64,000 nucleotides of DNA, taken from Desulfobacteraceae bacterium. GTDB taxonomy: Bacteria > Desulfobacterota > Desulfobacteria > Desulfobacterales > Desulfobacteraceae. Position numbers and translations under genes: made by a program. Where the stretch lies: positions 1-64,000 of the forward strand of contig JADGEQ010000008.1 of the NCBI GenBank assembly GCA_016744295.1, written 5' to 3'. Of this stretch, positions 44,555 through 53,871 are shown piece after piece. A model generated the notes under the pieces. The model was not told the origin of the DNA. It saw only the letters and a list, made by a program, of their open reading frames with translations, and did not search any database. Positions within the stretch are counted from its first letter, which is position 1, and each line of letters starts with the position of its first letter.

Positions 44555-45385
44555 CTAAACCGGATTAATCCGCATGCTCAGATCAACGGACCGGGCCTGG
44601 TGGGTCAGGGCGCCACAGGAAATCACATCTACACCGGTGGCGGCAATGGGGTTCAGAGAGGACAAAGAGACATTGCCCGAGGCTTCCACAATTGCCCGGC
44701 CATTAATATAGGCAACAGCCCCGGCCATGGCAGCCGTGTCCATATTGTCCAGCATGATCACCTCTGCCTTGGCCTCAATGGCCTGCTTGACCTCATCCAT
44801 ATTAGAAACCTCAACTTCGATTTTCATCAAATGGGAGGTTCTGGCCCGCACCAGAGCCACTGCTCGTTCAATTCCACCGGCAACGGCAATATGATTGTCC
44901 TTGATTAAAATACCGTCGTAGAGTGAGTAGCGGTGGTTGTAGCCCCCCCCTGCCCTTACCGCATCCTTTTCAAGACTCCTGAACCCCGGTGTGGTTTTTC
45001 TCGTATCCACAAGTCTGACTTTGGGGTTGTCCAGGGTTTCAACAAAGGTTCGGGTAAGGGTGGCAATGCCCGAAAGCCTCTGTAAAAAATTCAGAGCCAC
45101 CCTCTCCCCCTTGAGCAGACAAAGAAGGTCACCTTCCGCTTCAAAAAGAATTTCGCCCTTTTGAACCTTCTGTCCGTCGCTGAAGTCACTGGTACAGACA
45201 ATGGCGGGATCCAGCAGGTGAAACACCTTTTTAGCCACATTGATTCCCGCAACAATCAATGATTCTTTGGCAAGGATTATACCCTTGCCACTGCGGGGAA
45301 CCGGCAAAATGCTTTCCGTTGTAATATCCCCCAGACCTGAATCTTCAAACAGGGCCAACTGGATAATCTGTTCTGTCATGTCCAT
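44555..45385 (-). CDS. nadC: Nicotinate-nucleotide diphosphorylase (carboxylating), quinolinate phosphoribosyltransferase
   Basis: A 276-residue enzyme of NAD synthesis, converting quinolinate and PRPP to nicotinate mononucleotide and CO2. Diagnostic residues are seen in EDSGLGDITT, the NFLQRLSGIAT helix, DTRKTTPGFR, AVRAGGGYNHR, LIKDNH, KIEVEV and EASGNVS. The length is normal. It starts seven bases after the valS stop and so is probably co-transcribed with valS. NadA and NadB are not in the window. Confidence 0.96.
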   Translation of the reverse strand: MDMTEQIIQLALFEDSGLGDITTESILPVPRSGKGIILAKESLIVAGINVAKKVFHLLDPAIVCTSDFSDGQKVQKGEILFEAEGDLLCLLKGERVALNFLQRLSGIATLTRTFVETLDNPKVRLVDTRKTTPGFRSLEKDAVRAGGGYNHRYSLYDGILIKDNHIAVAGGIERAVALVRARTSHLMKIEVEVSNMDEVKQAIEAKAEVIMLDNMDTAAMAGAVAYINGRAIVEASGNVSLSSLNPIAATGVDVISCGALTHQARSVDLSMRINPV

Positions 45386-45392
45386 TTTTTTT

Positions 45393-48053
45393 TCACTTCA
45401 TTTTTTTAAATCGTTCCAGGTTGACCACAAGCTTTTCATTTGTTTCTTCCAGGATTACATGCTGATTCTTCACCTTTGCAATCACATCCTCGGGTGCTTT
45501 ATCAAGAAAGCTCTCATTGTTCAGGCGTTTTTGAATCCCCAGCAACTCTTTTGTATTTTTTTCCAGCTCTTTTTCCAGACGCTTGATCTCCTTTTCAAAA
45601 TCAATCACCCCTTCCAAAGAGACAAAACAGGTGGTATTTCCGGTCACAGATGTGGCACAGGAAGAGGGAATACTTTCAGTATTACAAAAATAAAAACTTT
45701 CCAAAGAGGCCAGATTAACAATAACGGATTTATTTTCCGCAATAATAATTTTTTCCCGTTCATCCTCTGTATTTCCCAGCACCTTAATCTTCATGGAGGG
45801 CTGGATATTCATTTCGCTTCTTATATTTCGGATATCGGAAATAAGTCCGAATACAAAGCTCATCTCTTTTTCTATGGTCTCATTTCGAATCCCTTCATAC
45901 ACAGTTTGATCATAGGGGAAAGAGGCTTTCATGATAGAGCCTTGGGTGGCCGGCAAAATATTGTAAATTTCCTCGGTCACAAAGGGCATGAAAGGATGCA
46001 TCATTACCAATATATCCTCCAGCACCTTAGACAATACAGCCCTGGCAGTATCCCGCCGTTGAACACCCTCTTTTTCATAGAGGGCCGGCTTGGTCATTTC
46101 AAGAAACCAGTCGCAGAATTCATGCCAGACAAACTGGTATGCGGCGGAAGCAGCCTCATTAAATTTATAAGTTTCAATGCCCCGGCTTACGGCAAAAGCT
46201 GTGGCGGCAGACCTGGAAAGTATCCATTTTTCCGGCAAAGAGAGTTTTTCGTGATCAATAACGGTATCTTTGGGGGTAATATGCATGAGGGCAAACCTGG
46301 AAGCATTCCAGAGCTTGTTCACAAAATGCCGGTATCCTTCCACCCTGTCTTCGGACATCTTCACATCCCGGCCCTGGGCGGCAAAGGCGGCCAGGGTAAA
46401 CCGAAAGGCATCTGCCCCGTATTCATCAATCACCTTTAGAGGATCAATGACATTACCCTTGGACTTGCTCATTTTTTTTCCATGTTCATCTCTGACCAGG
46501 GCATGGATATACACATCATCAAAGGGGATTTCATCGTCCATGAAATGGATGCCCATCATCATCATCCGGGCCACCCAGAAGAAAAGAATATCAAACCCTG
46601 TCACCAGAACATTGGTCGGATAAAATGTCTTTAAGAGCTCTGTATTCTCGGGCCATCCCATGGTTGAAAAGGGCCAGAGGGCACTGGAAAACCAGGTATC
46701 CAGCACATCTGTTTCCTGGACCAGCTCCTTGGATCCGCAGGTGGGGCAAGATGTCGGGTCTACTTCTTCCACTATGACGGCCTTACAGTCAGGACACGTC
46801 CACACGGGGATTCTATGGCCCCACCAAATCTGGCGGGAGATACACCAATCCCGGATATTGTCCATCCAGTCAAAATAGGTTTTTGTCCACATATCGGGAA
46901 TAATTTTAGTCCGGCCGCTTCTTACCGCTTCCGAGGCTTTTTCAGCCAAGGGGGCAACCTTGACAAACCATTGCTTGGAAATGGAGGGCTCAACATCGGT
47001 GTGGCACCGATAACAATTGCCCACACTGTGTTTTATGGGAACCTTTTTCTCCAGCAGACCCAGTTCGGAGAGGGCGGCAACCGCCTGTTTCCGGCACTCA
47101 AACCGGTCAATCCCTTCAAATTTACCGGCGGGGGCCAGCATGCACCCGCCATCATCAATCACCTTGAGTTTTTCAAGCCCGTGCTTTTCCCCCAGGGTAA
47201 AGTCATTGGGGTCATGGGCCGGCGTAACCTTCAATGCACCGGTACCCAACTCAATGTCCACATATTCATCTCGGATAATGGGAATAATTCTATCGGTCAA
47301 AGGCAGGAGAACCTGGGTCTCTGACAGATCTTTAAACCTGGGATCAGTGGGGTTTACGGCAACGGCCGTGTCCCCGAACATGGTTTCAGGCCGGGTGGTG
47401 GCAATGGTGAGTCCTTTTTTCTGATCCTTGAAGGGGTAGCGGATATAATACATATACGAATCTTTGTCCTCGTATTCCACTTCAAGGTCGGCCAGGGCAG
47501 TACGACACCGGGGACACCAATTGATAATATACTGGCCTTGGTAAATCAGTCCCTCCTTATAAAGCCTGACAAAAACCTTGCGGACGGCGTCGGAAAGGCC
47601 TTCATCCATGGTGAAACGTTCCCGGTCCCAATCACAGGATGCCCCCAGGCGTTTTAGCTGATTGATGATGGCGCCGCCTGATTTTTCACGCCATTTCCAA
47701 ACCTCTTCAATGAATTCTTCCCGGCCCAGCTGATCCCTTGTTTTGCCACGGGCGGCTAGATCCCGCTCAACAACATTCTGGGTGGCAATGCCGGCATGAT
47801 CCGTTCCCGGCATCCAAAGAACATTGTATCCAAGAAGCCGCCGATACCGGCACATGATATCCTGGATCACATTATTCAATGCATGACCCATGTGCAGCAC
47901 CCCGGTGACATTCGGTGGTGGTATAACGATTGAAAACCCTGGTTTATCGCTCGTATCTTCTGCCTTAAAAAATCCGTTATCAAGCCAGTAGGTATACCAT
48001 TTCTCTTCAATGCCCTTTGGCTCATACCCTTTGTTCAGAGAATCAGAACCCAT
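45393..48053 (-). CDS. valS: Valyl-tRNA synthetase
   Basis: An 886-residue class I synthetase of normal length. It has the PPPNVTGVLHMGH signature (HMGH at 54-57), the CP1 editing domain (TTRPETMFGDTAV), a zinc-finger CPDCKAV...CPTCGS segment, the KMSKS loop at 527-531 (KKMSKSKGN), a tRNA anticodon-binding helical domain and a C-terminal coiled-coil arm (about 815-886), which marks ValS. It is followed by nadC and preceded by a small unknown acidic protein gene in the same orientation 88 bp upstream. Confidence 0.97.
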   Translation of the reverse strand: MGSDSLNKGYEPKGIEEKWYTYWLDNGFFKAEDTSDKPGFSIVIPPPNVTGVLHMGHALNNVIQDIMCRYRRLLGYNVLWMPGTDHAGIATQNVVERDLAARGKTRDQLGREEFIEEVWKWREKSGGAIINQLKRLGASCDWDRERFTMDEGLSDAVRKVFVRLYKEGLIYQGQYIINWCPRCRTALADLEVEYEDKDSYMYYIRYPFKDQKKGLTIATTRPETMFGDTAVAVNPTDPRFKDLSETQVLLPLTDRIIPIIRDEYVDIELGTGALKVTPAHDPNDFTLGEKHGLEKLKVIDDGGCMLAPAGKFEGIDRFECRKQAVAALSELGLLEKKVPIKHSVGNCYRCHTDVEPSISKQWFVKVAPLAEKASEAVRSGRTKIIPDMWTKTYFDWMDNIRDWCISRQIWWGHRIPVWTCPDCKAVIVEEVDPTSCPTCGSKELVQETDVLDTWFSSALWPFSTMGWPENTELLKTFYPTNVLVTGFDILFFWVARMMMMGIHFMDDEIPFDDVYIHALVRDEHGKKMSKSKGNVIDPLKVIDEYGADAFRFTLAAFAAQGRDVKMSEDRVEGYRHFVNKLWNASRFALMHITPKDTVIDHEKLSLPEKWILSRSAATAFAVSRGIETYKFNEAASAAYQFVWHEFCDWFLEMTKPALYEKEGVQRRDTARAVLSKVLEDILVMMHPFMPFVTEEIYNILPATQGSIMKASFPYDQTVYEGIRNETIEKEMSFVFGLISDIRNIRSEMNIQPSMKIKVLGNTEDEREKIIIAENKSVIVNLASLESFYFCNTESIPSSCATSVTGNTTCFVSLEGVIDFEKEIKRLEKELEKNTKELLGIQKRLNNESFLDKAPEDVIAKVKNQHVILEETNEKLVVNLERFKKMK

Positions 48054-48141
48054 AATTTAACTCCTCAAACCCATATTAATGAAAAAAGGGGACCCTGTTA
48101 TGAATCCCCAAAACCTTATTAAATATATATTCTAGATGAAC

Positions 48142-48522
48142 CTAGGAATTTGTCATCTCGTCAAGATTGTTTTTCAGACGGTCTCGAATGTCCACAATCT
48201 CTCGCTCAAGCACTTTTTCCATAACTTCAAGAAGATTTCTTTCAATTTTTTTTGCAAATTTTTTTTCAATCACCCGCTCCAGGGCAGCATCCACCTGCTC
48301 CGGGGTGATGGCGGATTCCAAGGATGGGATTGACGCTCCGGCATCAAAATCCAATTCCAGATCCAGGTCATTTTCTATTGTTTCTTCTATTCTGGCAACA
48401 TCAGAAAGTTCAATCACGTCCTGGTTTGACGCTGAAGAATTTTCACCAACCACTTGTGTCAGCTCGATAATCCCGTCATCCTGTTCTGTGTTATCAACCA
48501 TAAATCCCCCGTTGTAATCCAT
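48142..48522 (-). CDS. Small acidic protein of unknown function
   Basis: About 126 residues. The N-terminal half is acidic and low-complexity (DDGIIELTQVV, DVIELSDVA, ENDLDLELDFD), with a repeated IELxxV pattern. The C-terminal ~60 residues form a charged amphipathic helix (VDAALERVIEKKFAKKIERN) likely to make a coiled coil. Similar acidic-plus-helix proteins occur near valS in Desulfobacterota as uncharacterised proteins, but I do not recognise a family. The start is uncertain: the ATG at 48522 has GGAAGG six bases upstream, and alternatives at 48537, 48525 and 48501 exist. It may be co-transcribed with valS. Confidence 0.65.
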   Translation of the reverse strand: MDYNGGFMVDNTEQDDGIIELTQVVGENSSASNQDVIELSDVARIEETIENDLDLELDFDAGASIPSLESAITPEQVDAALERVIEKKFAKKIERNLLEVMEKVLEREIVDIRDRLKNNLDEMTNS

Positions 48523-48778
48523 CATAAACCTTCCCATACCGATTCTTCATGGCGCTAAAAAACTATCAAAGAGTGAAGAAAGTGTCAACATATTAAAAGT
48601 CAAACAACAGGCATCACCAAGAACCAGGGAAATAAGCACCTGTTGATCCCCCCCAATGAAAGAAGGCACAGGGCCCCCATTCGGCCAAAAGCCAGATAAT
48701 ACAATGGCGGATATCCATTGTATTTTCACCTTAATTCACGTATTTAGTTAAAAAATATCAAACTTCAAGGAAATGATG

Positions 48779-49984
48779 ATGACCGAGCAACCCATACCAT
48801 ATGCAAAACAATGGATAACCCGGGATGATATCCATGGTGTTTGTGAAATTCTTGAATCAAGTTTTTTAACCACGGGCCCCGTAATTGAGCAGTTTGAAAA
48901 CAAATTATGTGAACTGACCCAAGCCCGGCACGCAATTGTATGTGCAAATGGAACCGCTGCCCTTCACCTGGCCTGTCTGGCATTGGGCATTACCGACAAT
49001 GATCTTGGAGTGACCTCGCCCAACTCTTTTCTCTCTTCTGCCAATTGTATTGAATTTTGCGGGGGACGAACCGATTTTATTGACATCGACCCTCTTACCC
49101 TGTGCATGTCACCGGAAAGCCTTGAAACCTATTGCCGGGAAAAGGCAGTTCCCCGGGTGGTAATTCCAGTGGATTTTTCAGGAATAGCCGCAGATCTTCC
49201 CCGGTTCAAGTCCCTGTCCCAAACCTATGGTTTTTACATCATAGAAGATGCGGCCCACGCAATTGGGTCCACTTATACAATTGAAGGTAAACGTTTTGCC
49301 TGCGGCTCCTGTGCCCATTCTGACATGGCCATTTTTTCCTTCCATCCGGCAAAAACCATTACAACAGGTGAAGGGGGGGCTATCCTGACAAATGACGATG
49401 CCCTTGCCAAACGACTGCGAACCCTGAGAACCCACGGAATGATCAGAAGCAAAGACCAGAATCAGGGCCAAAGCAGTGCTAATGCCAGTGCTAATATCAT
49501 TGATAATACCAAGGAGGCCCCCTGGTATTATGAAATGAAAACCTTGGGTTGCAATTACCGAATCACTGATTTCCAATGTGCCCTAGGGTTGTCCCAGCTG
49601 GATCGGTTACCCCAATTCAAGGCGCGCCGAAATCAGATTGTCAGCTTGTATAATAAAGCATTCCAGGCCAACACACACTTAATTCTCCCCCCAAAGGAGT
49701 TGGCCTCTGAGGCCTGCCCCCACCTTTATCCCCTTCAGTTTAAAAAAGGGGAGAAATCCCGGCTGGCAATATACAATGCATTACAATCCCGTGATATCCA
49801 TTGCCAGGTCCACTATATTCCCATCTACTGGCAACCCTATTATGCCGATAAATATGGATATGCCAAGGGAAAATGTCCCCGGGCTGAAACCTATTATTCA
49901 AGAACCTTAAGTCTGCCCCTATACCCGGCCATGACCGATGACCAGGTTCAAAACGTCATTGACGCGGTATTGTCAAATGCCTAA
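48779..49984 (+). CDS. DegT/DnrJ/EryC1/StrS sugar aminotransferase, PseC-like
   Basis: A protein of about 401 residues, PLP-dependent. The opening IPYAKQWITRDDI...SSFLTTGP is the pattern of PseC, the UDP-4-amino-4,6-dideoxy-N-acetyl-altrosamine transaminase of pseudaminic acid synthesis. The PLP-binding lysine is in FSFHPAKTITTGEGG, and an EDAAHAIGS aspartate contacts the pyridine nitrogen. PseC makes a sugar precursor for flagellin or surface glycans. No other pse gene is in the window, so the assignment to pseudaminic acid rather than another amino sugar is not certain. Three successive ATG codons start the frame; 48779 has AAGGA seven bases upstream. Confidence 0.85.
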   Translation: MTEQPIPYAKQWITRDDIHGVCEILESSFLTTGPVIEQFENKLCELTQARHAIVCANGTAALHLACLALGITDNDLGVTSPNSFLSSANCIEFCGGRTDFIDIDPLTLCMSPESLETYCREKAVPRVVIPVDFSGIAADLPRFKSLSQTYGFYIIEDAAHAIGSTYTIEGKRFACGSCAHSDMAIFSFHPAKTITTGEGGAILTNDDALAKRLRTLRTHGMIRSKDQNQGQSSANASANIIDNTKEAPWYYEMKTLGCNYRITDFQCALGLSQLDRLPQFKARRNQIVSLYNKAFQANTHLILPPKELASEACPHLYPLQFKKGEKSRLAIYNALQSRDIHCQVHYIPIYWQPYYADKYGYAKGKCPRAETYYSRTLSLPLYPAMTDDQVQNVIDAVLSNA

Positions 49985-50064
49985 TCACCGCAAATGAAAT
50001 AAATTGGACCCTTCCCCGTTTTTTAGAAGGGCGTTTACAAAAAAAAGGCTAAAAAAAACAGATT

Positions 50065-50796
50065 ATGCAAAAATTTTTCACTCCGCCAGAATGTATAGAC
50101 AAGGAAAAAGCCGTAATAAAAGGCCAGGACGCTAAACATATATACAAAGTTCTGAGGCTTGCACCCGGCGACCCCATTCACCTGACCAATGGAGATGGCA
50201 TGGACTATGAGGGTAAAATTCTCACCACCGGTCCCAATCTGATCCAAGTCTGCCTGACAGGCCAACATCCCTCTGCAACCGAGTCCAGCCTAAGTTTAAC
50301 AGTCTGCTGCGCCATGCTGAAGGATAAAAAAATGGACCTGGTAATCAAACACCTAACCCAGCTTGGCATTGTTGAATGGATCCCCTTTTTTTGTGAACGG
50401 TCCATCCCTACCCCTGATTCGAAACGGCTTCTAAAAAGAGTACAGCGATGGGATATTATTGCCAAAGAATCGATCAAACAATGCCAAAGAAGCTGCTGTG
50501 TTTCCATCCCCGAACCTAAAAGATTCCAGGAGGTTCTGGATCTGTCCGGCAGCTTCCATCAAAAAATAGCCTTCTGGGAAAAATCAAGTCATCCCCTTAC
50601 CCAACTCCCCCCTGCATCGCCAGACAGTCGGGTTATCATCCTTATCGGACCGGAAGGCGGATTCACAGACAGGGAAATAAAATTTGCCCAGGCAACCGGC
50701 TTTAAAGCCTATACCCTGGGTCCCAGAATCCTGAGGGCTGAAACCGCAGCAATTTGTGCCACCACTTTAATCCAGCACTTGCTGGGGGACATATAA
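50065..50796 (+). CDS. rsmE: 16S rRNA (uracil(1498)-N(3))-methyltransferase
   Basis: A 243-residue SPOUT-family methyltransferase. It starts with a PUA-like domain (MQKFFTPPE, HIYKVLRLAPGD). The SPOUT knot follows with IGPEGGFTDREI and LGPRILRAETA, the SAM-binding trefoil signature of RsmE. It methylates U1498 of 16S rRNA in assembled 30S subunits. It lies 80 bp downstream of the PseC-like gene on the same strand and just before tRNA-Phe. Confidence 0.95.
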   Translation: MQKFFTPPECIDKEKAVIKGQDAKHIYKVLRLAPGDPIHLTNGDGMDYEGKILTTGPNLIQVCLTGQHPSATESSLSLTVCCAMLKDKKMDLVIKHLTQLGIVEWIPFFCERSIPTPDSKRLLKRVQRWDIIAKESIKQCQRSCCVSIPEPKRFQEVLDLSGSFHQKIAFWEKSSHPLTQLPPASPDSRVIILIGPEGGFTDREIKFAQATGFKAYTLGPRILRAETAAICATTLIQHLLGDI

Positions 50797-50824
50797 AAAC
50801 TTTAAGCAAAAATTCATTTTCCCC

Positions 50825-50853
50825 TTGACTTAATTTTCTAAAAGGCATATAAA
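50825..50853 (+). promoter_or_regulatory. Sigma-70 promoter of tRNA-Phe
   Basis: TTGACT (50825-50830), a 17-base spacer and TATAAA (50848-50853). The predicted start is about ten bases before the tRNA 5' end, typical for a stable RNA gene. Confidence 0.75.
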
Positions 50854-50869
50854 GCCCCTGTTTGTTTGA

Positions 50870-50945
50870 GCCCAGGTAGCTCAGTCGGTAGAGCAGGGGA
50901 CTGAAAATCCCCGTGTCAGCAGTTCGATTCTGTTCCTGGGCACCA
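50870..50945 (+). tRNA. tRNA-Phe (anticodon GAA)
   Basis: A 76-base cloverleaf. The acceptor arm GCCCAGG pairs with CCTGGGC. The D-arm GCTC...GAGC encloses AGTCGGTA. The anticodon stem GGGGA/TCCCC closes the loop CTGAAAA (GAA), and the T-arm has TTCGATT. The discriminator A and a genome-encoded CCA end are present. It has its own promoter and terminator. Confidence 0.97.
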
Positions 50946-50951
50946 AATTCT

Positions 50952-50993
50952 AAAAGGGCTTTCAGTGATTTTCACTGGAAGTCCTTTTTTTTT
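50952..50993 (+). terminator. Rho-independent terminator of tRNA-Phe
   Basis: AAAGGGCTTTCAGTGA pairs, with two wobbles, with TCACTGGAAGTCCTTT across a short T loop and runs into nine T. It lies seven bases after the tRNA CCA end. Confidence 0.88.
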
Positions 50994-51222
50994 GATTTTC
51001 AGATCCAATACCGTATCAAGCACCTTATTCAGGAAAAAGGATCATTGGGATAGTCGAGATCACACCCCAATAAAATATTATTTTAAAAAATTAGAATAAT
51101 GACTATGCAAACCGGTTAGATCTATGTATCATTAATCAACTGGCTCAATAATTTTCTACTCACCCTTAAAATTGTACCAAGCTTATTTTTAAGATCATTT
51201 TAACCTTAAAAAGGAGATTGTT

Positions 51223-51429
51223 ATGGAATCAAGCGTTTACAAAATTGTTGAAATTGTTGGATTTTCTGAAGTTTCCTGGGAAGAAGCGGCTAAATCTGCC
51301 GTTGCAGCGGTTGACAAATCAGTTCGCGATATGCGTGTGGCCGAGGTTATTAAGATGGATATGCGTTTGGAGGATAACAGAATCGTTGGTTATCGCACCA
51401 AATTAAAAGTATCCTTTAAACTGGAATAA
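51223..51429 (+). CDS. Dodecin family flavin-binding protein
   Basis: A 68-residue protein, the usual dodecin size. The opening VYKIVEIVGFSEVSWEEAAK and the RVAEVIKMD and YRTKLKVSFKLE strands match the beta-alpha-beta-beta fold that builds a 12-subunit shell storing flavins. The flavin-stacking Trp is present in SWEEA. A strong AAGGAG precedes the ATG. It stands alone, between tRNA-Phe and an intergenic region. Confidence 0.93.
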   Translation: MESSVYKIVEIVGFSEVSWEEAAKSAVAAVDKSVRDMRVAEVIKMDMRLEDNRIVGYRTKLKVSFKLE

Positions 51430-51919
51430 CACCAGGCCTAATTCAGGAATAATGGGGATAGAGATATCTTTCCACAAAATAAATTCATCCCCCCCTGAAA
51501 TGTTCGTGATTGCGAGATAGTCTTTGTCCGAATGCACAATAAAAGGGAATCCACACTTTTGCTGGTGAGCATGTTTCTCTTTTGAAGGAAAAGCCTGAAG
51601 GTAATACTGGATACCCACCTTTTGAACCAGTGGTTCAAAGTCTTAACACCCAACACGGCACTTTCGGGGGGAATTTATCAACGCCCCCTTTTACTTCTTT
51701 CGTTTTTGCATCTTTGGCTTCCTGCTTTGCAGAATGGCCCACATCTTTTGCATCCTGCTCGAAAATTTGTTCTGCCTGACATTGCTTCCCCGACGGCAAT
51801 TCAGGACACAAAAAAATATTACTGGTGTTAATTAAACAGACCTGTTAAAAAAATTTACCAGGTAACATCAATCAATACCAACAGGGGGAAACCCCAAACT
51901 TGAATTCAGGAGCAATCTG
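51430..51919. other. Intergenic region with possible gene remnant
   Basis: About 490 bp. On the minus strand, 51635-51811 is open in one frame and encodes a Lys/Glu/Ala-rich amphipathic segment (AEQIFEQDAKDVGHSAKQEA), as in small stress lipoproteins. It begins with TTG, lacks a signal peptide and a ribosome site, and so looks like a decayed gene at best. Several other short frames overlap it. No RNA gene or terminator is evident. Confidence 0.4.
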
Positions 51920-52402
51920 ATGGAAAAAAAATATATATGGCTGGCAATTATCATCTCTCTTGTTTTGGGAATTTCTTTTCAGGTTCAGGCAAAGGACCGC
52001 ATTGAACTGTCCGAGGGTCAAATCCTTTACGTGCCTGCCTATTCCCATATTTATATCGGAAATAAGGCCAATCCCTATCTGCTCACTGTAACCCTGAGCA
52101 TCCGGAACATTGATCCTTTGCACCCCATCACCCTTACTGCCGTAGATTATTACGGAACCGAAGGGCAATTAATCAAACAATACCTGGACAAGCCGCTCAC
52201 CATAACTTGCCTGGCATCAACCCGATATATCATTATGTCAAAGGACAAAGAGGGCGGATCCGGAGCAAATTTTATGGTCAAATGGTCATCTAAAAAGCAG
52301 GTAAATCCACCCATTGTCGAGTCCATAATGATCGGAACTCAGTCACAGCAGGGAATCTCTTTTACTTCCAGAGGGCAGGTAATTGTCCAGACAACCCCCT
52401 AG
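51920..52402 (+). CDS. DUF3124 domain exported protein
   Basis: A 160-residue protein with a Sec signal peptide (hydrophobic core about 6-20, cleavage near VQA at 24). The body has GQILYVPAYSHIYIGN, TLSIRNIDP, AVDYYGTEG and GGSGANFMVKW, the conserved blocks of DUF3124. These are periplasmic beta-sandwich proteins of unknown function. AGGAG lies about ten bases upstream of the ATG. It is monocistronic and convergent to the polyamine operon. Confidence 0.88.
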   Translation: MEKKYIWLAIIISLVLGISFQVQAKDRIELSEGQILYVPAYSHIYIGNKANPYLLTVTLSIRNIDPLHPITLTAVDYYGTEGQLIKQYLDKPLTITCLASTRYIIMSKDKEGGSGANFMVKWSSKKQVNPPIVESIMIGTQSQQGISFTSRGQVIVQTTP

Positions 52403-52461
52403 GACAACACCTTATCCCAGAAGAAAAATACTATGCTGTAAATTCCCAGGCACAGCAGTTT

Positions 52462-53403
52462 TTAATCTGTTTTTGACTTGAATACCAGGGTATGGGGAAC
52501 AAGGAGGCGTTCAGGCTCATAGGACAGTTTAGCCTGGCGCAGTCCCTTGATGCCCAGATCCTGCTCCCGATTTACATACACGCATTTGTTCTGCAAATAT
52601 TTTGCTGTTTCCTGGTTGATAACCTGGGCTGCCCCTTTAAAGTGCATATCGGATTTTTCAAACTGAATATTATAGGTATCATGATTCAAGCGACTGAAAA
52701 CGCAAAAGGCCACCAGCCTGTCGTTTATCCATAGTCCAATCCCTTCAAACCCCAGGCAGTCAAAATTAGCAAAGGCTTTTTCAATGGCCTTGAATTCATC
52801 TTCAAGGTCCTTGGACGGTTTTTGTCGGGCGTCCAGCAAATCACGGGCAAAATCCCAGGCAGCATGAAGATTGTCTTTTTTCAAAGGAATGACCGAATAA
52901 TCCGGGTAGCGCCGCTTGAACTGGGAAATCAGATTTCTTTTTTTATGGAGCTTGATTCCGTTAAGATCTACCAGGCTGTCAACCCGGTAAATATATTCAG
53001 CATGATCCCGTTCCTCCTTGATGGTATAGAGCCGCTCAATATCAGGATGTATATCCATATATTCCTTTGGGAAAATACTGATATCCGGCTCAAACCCCAT
53101 ACAGATCATCTGATGTGACAGAGAGGCCAGTTCTTCCGGTAAGAACTTCGCCCCCAGAGGCATGAATCCTCGTTTGCTGATCCCGTCATAAATGACCAGT
53201 CGTCCCTCATAGGTGAACCATGAATAATCATAGATTTCCTGCCAGCAAAAAAGGTTTGAAAAATTAAATTCGCAGGACTCCGACTGAAACTGGTCGACAA
53301 AAGATCGAATCAATGCCTGGTCTTCCAACTTAAATCGGCAGGGTGTTGGAAAGGTTATAAATCGCTCTGGTTCGCCCTCGACTTTATCACATCTGGCTTG
53401 CAT
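52462..53403 (-). CDS. DUF2156 (LPG synthase C-terminal-like) acyltransferase-fold protein
   Basis: A 313-residue soluble protein without membrane segments. Blocks FNFSNLFCWQEIY, KHKKRNLI-like KLHKKRNLISQF, and VNREQDLGIKGLRQAKLSYEP identify DUF2156. That family has a double GNAT fold related to the aminoacyl-transferring part of phosphatidylglycerol lysyltransferase (MprF) and to FemX-type enzymes. It would transfer an aminoacyl or acyl group; acceptor and donor are unknown. Its ATG overlaps the stop of the upstream GNAT gene by one base (TAATG), so it is the last gene of the speD-speE-GNAT-DUF2156 operon. Confidence 0.85.
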   Translation of the reverse strand: MQARCDKVEGEPERFITFPTPCRFKLEDQALIRSFVDQFQSESCEFNFSNLFCWQEIYDYSWFTYEGRLVIYDGISKRGFMPLGAKFLPEELASLSHQMICMGFEPDISIFPKEYMDIHPDIERLYTIKEERDHAEYIYRVDSLVDLNGIKLHKKRNLISQFKRRYPDYSVIPLKKDNLHAAWDFARDLLDARQKPSKDLEDEFKAIEKAFANFDCLGFEGIGLWINDRLVAFCVFSRLNHDTYNIQFEKSDMHFKGAAQVINQETAKYLQNKCVYVNREQDLGIKGLRQAKLSYEPERLLVPHTLVFKSKTD

Positions 53404-53861
53404 TAGTTTTCGTCCTTTAGTTTTAATGGAACATGCCCCTCCAGCGGTTGAAACCCTAACTTTTCATAAAATCCAGTGGTTCCAGGCACAGCTATCAGGC
53501 CTATCCAGTCCACACCGTGCTCTTTTAATCCGGCAATCAGTGCTTGAATAATTTTTTTCCCGATGCCCCTGCCCCGAAACGCTTTCAGGACAGCGACATC
53601 TTGAATATAAGCATCACTTGCCAGATCGGAAAGGGCCCTTCCCATGCCAATCATCTGTTTATTTACAAATGCACCGGCAAAAAGGGCTGAATCCGCCACA
53701 AGACCCTTTAAAAACTCAGGAGATTCCCCATGGCTATCCTCCCACCACCCTGCATCCTTGTAAAGCGAGACAAGGGAATCCATAGCGGCTGTTTTGATCA
53801 GCCGTATCTCCAGTGTGATTTCCATCGGAATTTCCATCTGTCTCTCTATTGGCGCATCCAT
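53403..53861 (-). CDS. GNAT family N-acetyltransferase
   Basis: A 152-residue acetyltransferase with the acetyl-CoA loop KAFRGRGIGKKII (R/Q-x-x-G-x-G) and the C-terminal GFYEKLGFQPL element. The YIQDVAVL strand precedes the loop as usual. It starts 10 bp after speE and overlaps the DUF2156 gene, so a polyamine-related substrate is tempting, but the sequence does not show it. Internal ATG codons at residues 9 and 13 are possible starts. Confidence 0.85.
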   Translation of the reverse strand: MDAPIERQMEIPMEITLEIRLIKTAAMDSLVSLYKDAGWWEDSHGESPEFLKGLVADSALFAGAFVNKQMIGMGRALSDLASDAYIQDVAVLKAFRGRGIGKKIIQALIAGLKEHGVDWIGLIAVPGTTGFYEKLGFQPLEGHVPLKLKDEN

Positions 53862-53871
53862 TAAAAAATTA

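Noticed and set aside
45240..46439. A 399-codon open frame on the plus strand antisense to valS and nadC
   Set aside because: It lies wholly opposite two well-supported enzymes, has no ribosome site, and its product is rich in the His/Phe/Gly/Asn pattern typical of antisense shadows.
51635..51811. A possible small minus-strand protein rich in Lys, Glu and Ala
   Set aside because: It has only a TTG start, no signal peptide and no ribosome site; at most a decayed gene.
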